Shown piece after piece: positions 13,114 through 16,969 of a DNA stretch of 16,969 bases. The stretch is from JBGTIS01 sp041745535 (GTDB taxonomy: Bacteria; Bacteroidota; Bacteroidia; Cytophagales; Cyclobacteriaceae), in contig JBGTIS010000024.1 of NCBI GenBank assembly GCA_041745535.1, positions 1 to 16,969 of the forward strand, written 5' to 3'. The stretch's first letter is position 1. Each line of letters opens with the position of its first letter. The notes beneath the pieces were generated by a model, which had not been told where the DNA came from, did no database searches, and saw nothing but the letters and a program-made list of their open reading frames with translations. Position numbers and translations under genes: made by a program.

Positions 13114-15228
13114 ATGAGAAAATACTTACTTCTTGCAATGGCAATGGGAATAACCTATGCCGTACAAGCCCAAAACTGTGCTCCCAATGGCATCACCACC
13201 AATCCGGCGGCACCTGTGAACAATCAACGACCCTCCAAACGCAACACCTTTGACTGGACAAAACCCAGCTTTCCTCTTAAACATGCTTTAACTGGCATCA
13301 ATGCTACCGCTATTAATTCCCCTTTTTTCACCACGGATAATGCCAACATTGGTCAGTTTTATGATCCTAATGACGGGATCAAAGATGTATATCCTAACCA
13401 AGGGTGGGAATTAATCAAGAAAGATTTTGGCTATAATGATCTGGGGCAACCTAACAATCCTGGTACCACCAATCCTTACTTAATTCTTTACAATAAATAC
13501 CGGGGTTTACTGCGGTTATTTGTAGCGCGAGGGGAAAATAATCCTTACAATGGAGCGAATATTCAAATTTATTTTGATCAACTTTCACCCATGCGAACTT
13601 CCTTACTGGATAACAACGCTGAATTAAAAGCCATTGATGGAACATTTACTACCAATCCTATACTAAGCTCAATACCTGACTTCTTAAATTTGCCCCTTAA
13701 ATGGTTTTATGCGGATTTTCCTATGATGTATGACCCATGTACCTGCCTTTTTTCTTCAAAGTTGAATATTAAAATTACTCTGTCAAGTACTTCCCAAGTA
13801 ACCGGAACCACAACTACTACCGGTGATCTTGTTTCAAACACCCAACCAACTTCCGCTCAAAATAATAGGGGATCCTTTTCTATAGGTGATTTGAAAAATA
13901 CAACCAAGAAAGTGGTACAAACTTATAAGTCAAGTTATGCTTTTGAAACTGACATCAAGCCCCTGCTGAGCAGTAGCACCAAAAAAGATAATTTTAGTTT
14001 ATTTACAAAACAAATTGGTAAAAGTGATTTCTTAAAAAATGGACTTGCCTCAATTCCTTATTTAGGGGACGCTTTAAGTATACTTGATTTTTTTGTAGGT
14101 GGAGGTAAAAAGGCCACCGCTCCTCAACCAGTAGAAATCATGCCGATGTCAATTAATATGACGGGTCAATATAATGGTACAATACAGACATTATATGACT
14201 ATAACACAATCACTTTCCGCACACCGGGTTCTAATGTTAGTGGCGCTACCGATAGTGAGTATCCTTATTATAATGAGGTGATGGGGATTTTTAACCTGTT
14301 GCGCACGCCAAAATTACAAATCAAATATTACAATACATTCTCGTCAGCCGATTCTTCGTATACGCAATCCATATACATGAAGTTAGCAAGCGACATACAA
14401 TATGTTATCAATCCGGCTTCCGATCTTACAGTTCAGGATATACAAGTAGCTGTGGTTGGGAATAGTTTGGGTGGACTCAGTGGAAATAACCTTGGTTATG
14501 CAGCATTATATGAAGGGCAAAATGCCAAATATGGTCCGCAGTATCGCACCCAGTATCGGAATATAGGAGCCTGGGCTGGCACTTTGTATTCTTTTTCCCG
14601 CACCACTTCTTTTTTCCCAACGGTTACCGCATCAAATTGGCGAATAAAGGTCATGGTTAATTTTAAACGAAAAGACACAACCGCCAGTACGCAAAATGTG
14701 TTGTTTGTCGCTACATTTCCCATTACGGTAGAGATAGCTCAGGTTTCTTCCGCGCAAGATCCAGCCTTCATCGCGTTTACTACAAACTTATCGGGTAATA
14801 ATGGTCTAATTCCCGCGGTAAGTGCCAGTGCGGTAAATGCGTTTTGCAACAGCAGCACTTATAAAACCTCTCAACGTAAATTTTTACGCTACAAGGAAAA
14901 TTTACAGAAAATGGAAGATGAAGAGCAACAAAAAGAAAAGCAGTTTTTAAATAAGTTGCCTTTGCCTGGAGATAATGAGTTTGTGATTTTTCCTAATCCG
15001 GTATCAGATAATACTATGCTTCGGTACAACGTGCCAACCCAGGGTCCCGTAAAAATTACCTTGTCCGGTATTGTATTCAACCTATCTGAAGTATCGCTAA
15101 TTGAAAATCAGCATCAGGCTGGTAATTTCACCCTACCTATTGACGTTTCTAAATATCCAAAAGGAATTTACTTTTGCACTTTAGAAGTAGGCGGTCAAGG
15201 TTTTTCAAAGAAACTGATTATACCGTGA
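13114..15228 (+). CDS. T9SS-secreted protein with C-terminal type A sorting domain, function unknown
   Basis: The protein has 704 residues. A Sec signal peptide is visible (MRKYLLLAMAMG..., probable cleavage after A19 in VQA|QN). The last 82 residues (623-704) form a type A sorting domain: IFPNPVSDN, a beta-rich middle, then KGIYFCTLEVGG and a terminal KKLIIP. So it is predicted to cross the outer membrane by type IX secretion and to be released or attached to the surface. The body matches no enzyme family I know. It is beta-rich, with Thr/Ser-rich linkers (224-250), a hydrophobic Gly-rich stretch GLASIPYLGDALSILDFFVG (310-329), and a charged, probably helical segment KMEDEEQQKEKQF just before the sorting domain. 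It follows the lipoprotein gene closely. An adhesin or structural surface protein is possible; no catalytic motif was found. Confidence 0.85.
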   Translation: MRKYLLLAMAMGITYAVQAQNCAPNGITTNPAAPVNNQRPSKRNTFDWTKPSFPLKHALTGINATAINSPFFTTDNANIGQFYDPNDGIKDVYPNQGWELIKKDFGYNDLGQPNNPGTTNPYLILYNKYRGLLRLFVARGENNPYNGANIQIYFDQLSPMRTSLLDNNAELKAIDGTFTTNPILSSIPDFLNLPLKWFYADFPMMYDPCTCLFSSKLNIKITLSSTSQVTGTTTTTGDLVSNTQPTSAQNNRGSFSIGDLKNTTKKVVQTYKSSYAFETDIKPLLSSSTKKDNFSLFTKQIGKSDFLKNGLASIPYLGDALSILDFFVGGGKKATAPQPVEIMPMSINMTGQYNGTIQTLYDYNTITFRTPGSNVSGATDSEYPYYNEVMGIFNLLRTPKLQIKYYNTFSSADSSYTQSIYMKLASDIQYVINPASDLTVQDIQVAVVGNSLGGLSGNNLGYAALYEGQNAKYGPQYRTQYRNIGAWAGTLYSFSRTTSFFPTVTASNWRIKVMVNFKRKDTTASTQNVLFVATFPITVEIAQVSSAQDPAFIAFTTNLSGNNGLIPAVSASAVNAFCNSSTYKTSQRKFLRYKENLQKMEDEEQQKEKQFLNKLPLPGDNEFVIFPNPVSDNTMLRYNVPTQGPVKITLSGIVFNLSEVSLIENQHQAGNFTLPIDVSKYPKGIYFCTLEVGGQGFSKKLIIP

Positions 15229-15364
15229 TCAATGGATTGAAAGTTACTCGTTGCTTGCATTGGATTACGCTTATAAGAAACCTCGGTTACTCTTAGTGCC
15301 TTTTACATTGCTAGAGTTAAGTAACTTAAAATATCCAAAACAGATAATTTGCCGGATTTATTCC

Positions 15365-16733
15365 CATAGGCGTCAACTTTCTGTAAAAGAGAAGATTTGC
15401 TGCATTTGATTAAGTTTTTTTTTTCGTTTTCCATAGCTACAATAGTAAAAGATTTGTTCTTCCCATAATTGGGGTTGTATATGTAAAATCAGCATCCAAT
15501 GCTCTTTAATAAACTCTGCTACTCGTAATAAGCTCAAAGGTTTTTTGCTGATTCGGGAAAAGTAAGTATAAATCGGCAATACAAATAAGACAATGAACAG
15601 CAGGGTATAATAAATCAGTAACCTTACAGTATTAGCCTGCATGAGTGGTTGGCGCAAATGTTTTTGCGAATGCAGATGGGTTTTCCAGGCTTTAAATGTG
15701 ATTTCAATTTGCCAACGCATGCCATAAGCTTTGGTTACCTGTTGGGTAGTCCAGGTTTGTGAGTCTACATTGGTGAGTAAAATGTTGTAATCAAGCAGTT
15801 GTAAATATCGCTTGGTAACTTTAAAACGCCCATCCCGCTGTTTTTTGGCTTCTCTTCTTCTCTGAGCAGCTACTTGTTGGGGGAGACGAATGGCGACCAA
15901 TCTAGTGGGTAAGTGAGTTTTTTGACCCACCAGACAGTAGGTATCCAGACTGGCTTTGCCTTCAAGCTGTTGGAGTAGGTCAAAACATTGTCTATCTGGG
16001 TGAAACAACATCACTCTGTGATGGATGCGAGTCAGGAAGAAAGCCTGCTTATGGATAACTTGCTGTAAAACATCCAAGGCAAAATAGCCTAAATCCCGGA
16101 TTAATAAATCTCCAGCCTCAAGCAGGGGTAGCACAAAACTACTGGCTTTTTGGTCGTTAATGCTATAAGATGTCAACTTGAAGTATAAACATCTCCGCGA
16201 GAGCAGATCATAGACTTGCCGCGCTTTGGCTACGGCTTTTCTCACACCTTTAGACCTGGAACCAGGAAAAGTATTGACAAGGGCATCGGGTAAGCCCACC
16301 GAAGTACTGTCATGAAGCAACACACGCTTAAAAGTAATAAAAACAGGGCTGTCTTTGCTTTGCAGTTGATCAAATTTAGCGGCTAACGCTTGGGTGAGCA
16401 GCCGCTTTGCAAATGTTACATGGGCCGCAGTGATGCGCTTGAATAGTGCTTGTTTGGAAAAGGTCTGTCCCAATATCAGGCTGATTTTCATCGCCCAGCA
16501 GCGCAAAGAAAACTTCTCTTGCATGAATTGCAGAAAAAAACCTAACAAGATTTGATGACCCATAGCTTTTGTGGGTTTTTTGGGTTGAAAACCGCATTGC
16601 TTTGCGATTTGTTCTACTGGTAAGTTGGCTAATTTGCTTTCCAGTACTGCTTGATTTATTTTTAGCATAGGATGATGAATTATGTGTTAAAAACTTGTTT
16701 TGCTTTAATTTTAACGTTTTAATCAATAGAATT
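15365..16733 (-). mobile_element. IS4-family insertion sequence (right end unresolved)
   Basis: It carries the DDE transposase at 15373-16668. The left boundary is inferred from CATAGGCGTCAACTTTCTG starting at 15365, which resembles IS231-type terminal repeats and contains the transposase stop codon. No matching inverted copy was found between the transposase start and 16733, where an IS200-type element begins, so the right end may be disrupted by that element or lie beyond the window. No target duplication could be confirmed. The 136 bp between the T9SS gene stop and this end hold no gene; AAGTTACT and AGTAACTT form a loosely spaced inverted repeat there. Confidence 0.7.
15373..16668 (-). 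CDS. IS4-family DDE transposase
   Basis: This full-length transposase of 431 residues has a complete catalytic set: D120 in LLHDSTSVGLPD, D192 in LIRDLGYF, and E322 in YGMRWQIEITFKAWK. The last contains the IS4 signature Y-(2)-R-(3)-E-(6)-K as Y315, R318, E322 and K329. The long beta-rich insertion between D192 and E322 is typical of the family. The C-terminal tail is hydrophobic, then basic. No frameshift or stop is visible, so it may be active. The stop codon falls within the presumed terminal repeat. It faces the T9SS gene tail to tail. Confidence 0.93.
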   Translation of the reverse strand: MLKINQAVLESKLANLPVEQIAKQCGFQPKKPTKAMGHQILLGFFLQFMQEKFSLRCWAMKISLILGQTFSKQALFKRITAAHVTFAKRLLTQALAAKFDQLQSKDSPVFITFKRVLLHDSTSVGLPDALVNTFPGSRSKGVRKAVAKARQVYDLLSRRCLYFKLTSYSINDQKASSFVLPLLEAGDLLIRDLGYFALDVLQQVIHKQAFFLTRIHHRVMLFHPDRQCFDLLQQLEGKASLDTYCLVGQKTHLPTRLVAIRLPQQVAAQRRREAKKQRDGRFKVTKRYLQLLDYNILLTNVDSQTWTTQQVTKAYGMRWQIEITFKAWKTHLHSQKHLRQPLMQANTVRLLIYYTLLFIVLFVLPIYTYFSRISKKPLSLLRVAEFIKEHWMLILHIQPQLWEEQIFYYCSYGKRKKKLNQMQQIFSFTES

Positions 16734-16734
16734 C

Positions 16735-16753
16735 CCCGAGGCTCTGCCTCGGG
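16735..16753 (+). repeat. Left-end hairpin of the IS200/IS605 element
   Basis: CCCGAGGC (16735-16742) and GCCTCGGG (16746-16753) form a perfect 8-bp GC-rich stem with a TCT loop, the strongest hairpin in the window. In this family such hairpins are the TnpA recognition sites, and can also limit read-through transcription or translation. No T-tract follows on either strand, so it is not a standard terminator. Confidence 0.7.
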
Positions 16754-16783
16754 TGTTGCGTAAGGATATTTACATTTGTGAGT

Positions 16784-16969
16784 ATGAGCGAACATATTCA
16801 CAAGAGTCATAACAAAAGCTTGCTTTTGTATCATTTTGTTTGTCCTATCAAATACCGGAGAAAAGTATTAAGTGCAGCGGTTTCGTCCACTTTCAAGGAT
16901 ATTTGCCTGCAGATAGAGGAGCGGTATGAGATTCACTTTTTGGAGATTGGCCTTGATGAGGACCATGTT
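16784..16969 (+). CDS. tnpA: IS200/IS605-type transposase TnpA, 5' part only
   Basis: The 62 codons before the window edge read MSEHIHKSHNKSLLLYHFVC, then PIKYRRKV, RYEIHFLEIG and LDEDHV, the N-terminal part of a Y1 HUH single-strand transposase. The frame is open to the edge with no stop. The window ends inside the catalytic HUH motif (H61-V62, with the second His expected next); the catalytic Tyr would be downstream. A GTG at 16778, in frame, is an alternative start. A TACATTTG box (16771-16778, TAnnTTTG) lies immediately upstream but has no -33 partner at proper spacing. Confidence 0.85.
   Translation, partial: MSEHIHKSHNKSLLLYHFVCPIKYRRKVLSAAVSSTFKDICLQIEERYEIHFLEIGLDEDHV

Larger units (their letters stand above)
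16734..16969 (+). mobile_element. Start of an IS200/IS605-family element, cut by the window end
   Basis: A left-end hairpin (16735-16753) followed about 30 bp later by a TnpA-type reading frame is the usual layout of IS200/IS605 elements, which have subterminal palindromes rather than terminal inverted repeats. The element lies directly upstream of the IS4-family transposase and divergent from it. The right end is outside the window. Confidence 0.75.

Noticed and set aside
16735..16753. Hairpin as an intrinsic terminator
   Set aside because: Strong GC stem but no T-tract on either strand; its position before tnpA fits an IS200/IS605 left-end structure better.
16376..16834. 152-codon minus-strand open frame over the IS junction
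   Set aside because: It runs through the IS200 left-end hairpin and overlaps both transposase genes in another frame; no domain similarity.

Overview
The window reads as chromosomal DNA of a Bacteroidetes bacterium, most likely of the Cytophagales type. Four things point there. Two upstream regions carry the Bacteroidetes -7 promoter box TAnnTTTG, one of them with TTG exactly 19 bp upstream. A 704-residue secreted protein ends in a type IX secretion (T9SS) sorting domain. The arginine genes use the acylated-ornithine transcarbamylase variant. The genes show few Shine-Dalgarno sequences. Base composition is moderately AT-rich. No rRNA, tRNA or CRISPR array was seen.

Layout. 1-286: AT-rich, gene-free, with a nested palindrome and a small hairpin. 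287-1687: a single-domain response regulator convergent with hldD, the ADP-heptose epimerase of LPS core synthesis. 1818-2291: a 6-pyruvoyl-tetrahydropterin synthase-type protein, divergent from hldD. 2288-7859: a minus-strand arginine/proline cluster read as GNAT acyltransferase, argG, argC, proC, TANGO2/NRDE-like protein, N-acylornithine carbamoyltransferase. It is preceded by a leader of about 200 nt that contains a palindromic element and lies behind a good promoter. 8246-8710: a second, unrelated GNAT. 8973-10885: a YheT-type hydrolase convergent with a calcineurin-like phosphoesterase carrying a Tat-like signal. 11107-12149: a DUF4112 membrane protein convergent with a broken ECF-type sigma factor. 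12291-15228: a lipoprotein followed by a T9SS cargo protein, probably one transcription unit. 15365-16969: an IS4-family element next to the start of an IS200/IS605 element that runs off the window.

How the genes work together. The central cluster covers several arginine steps: a GNAT that could make N-acylglutamate, ArgC, the acylornithine transcarbamylase and ArgG. ProC adds the proline branch from glutamate. argB and argD are not in the window. The NRDE-family gene inside this unit has no assigned role in the pathway. No wholly new system is evident. The best leads are residue 90 of the transcarbamylase, the Cys-rich tail of the GNAT, the embedded TANGO2-like gene, the palindromic leader, and the sigma factor that has lost most of region 4 and kept an out-of-frame remnant of its C-terminus.
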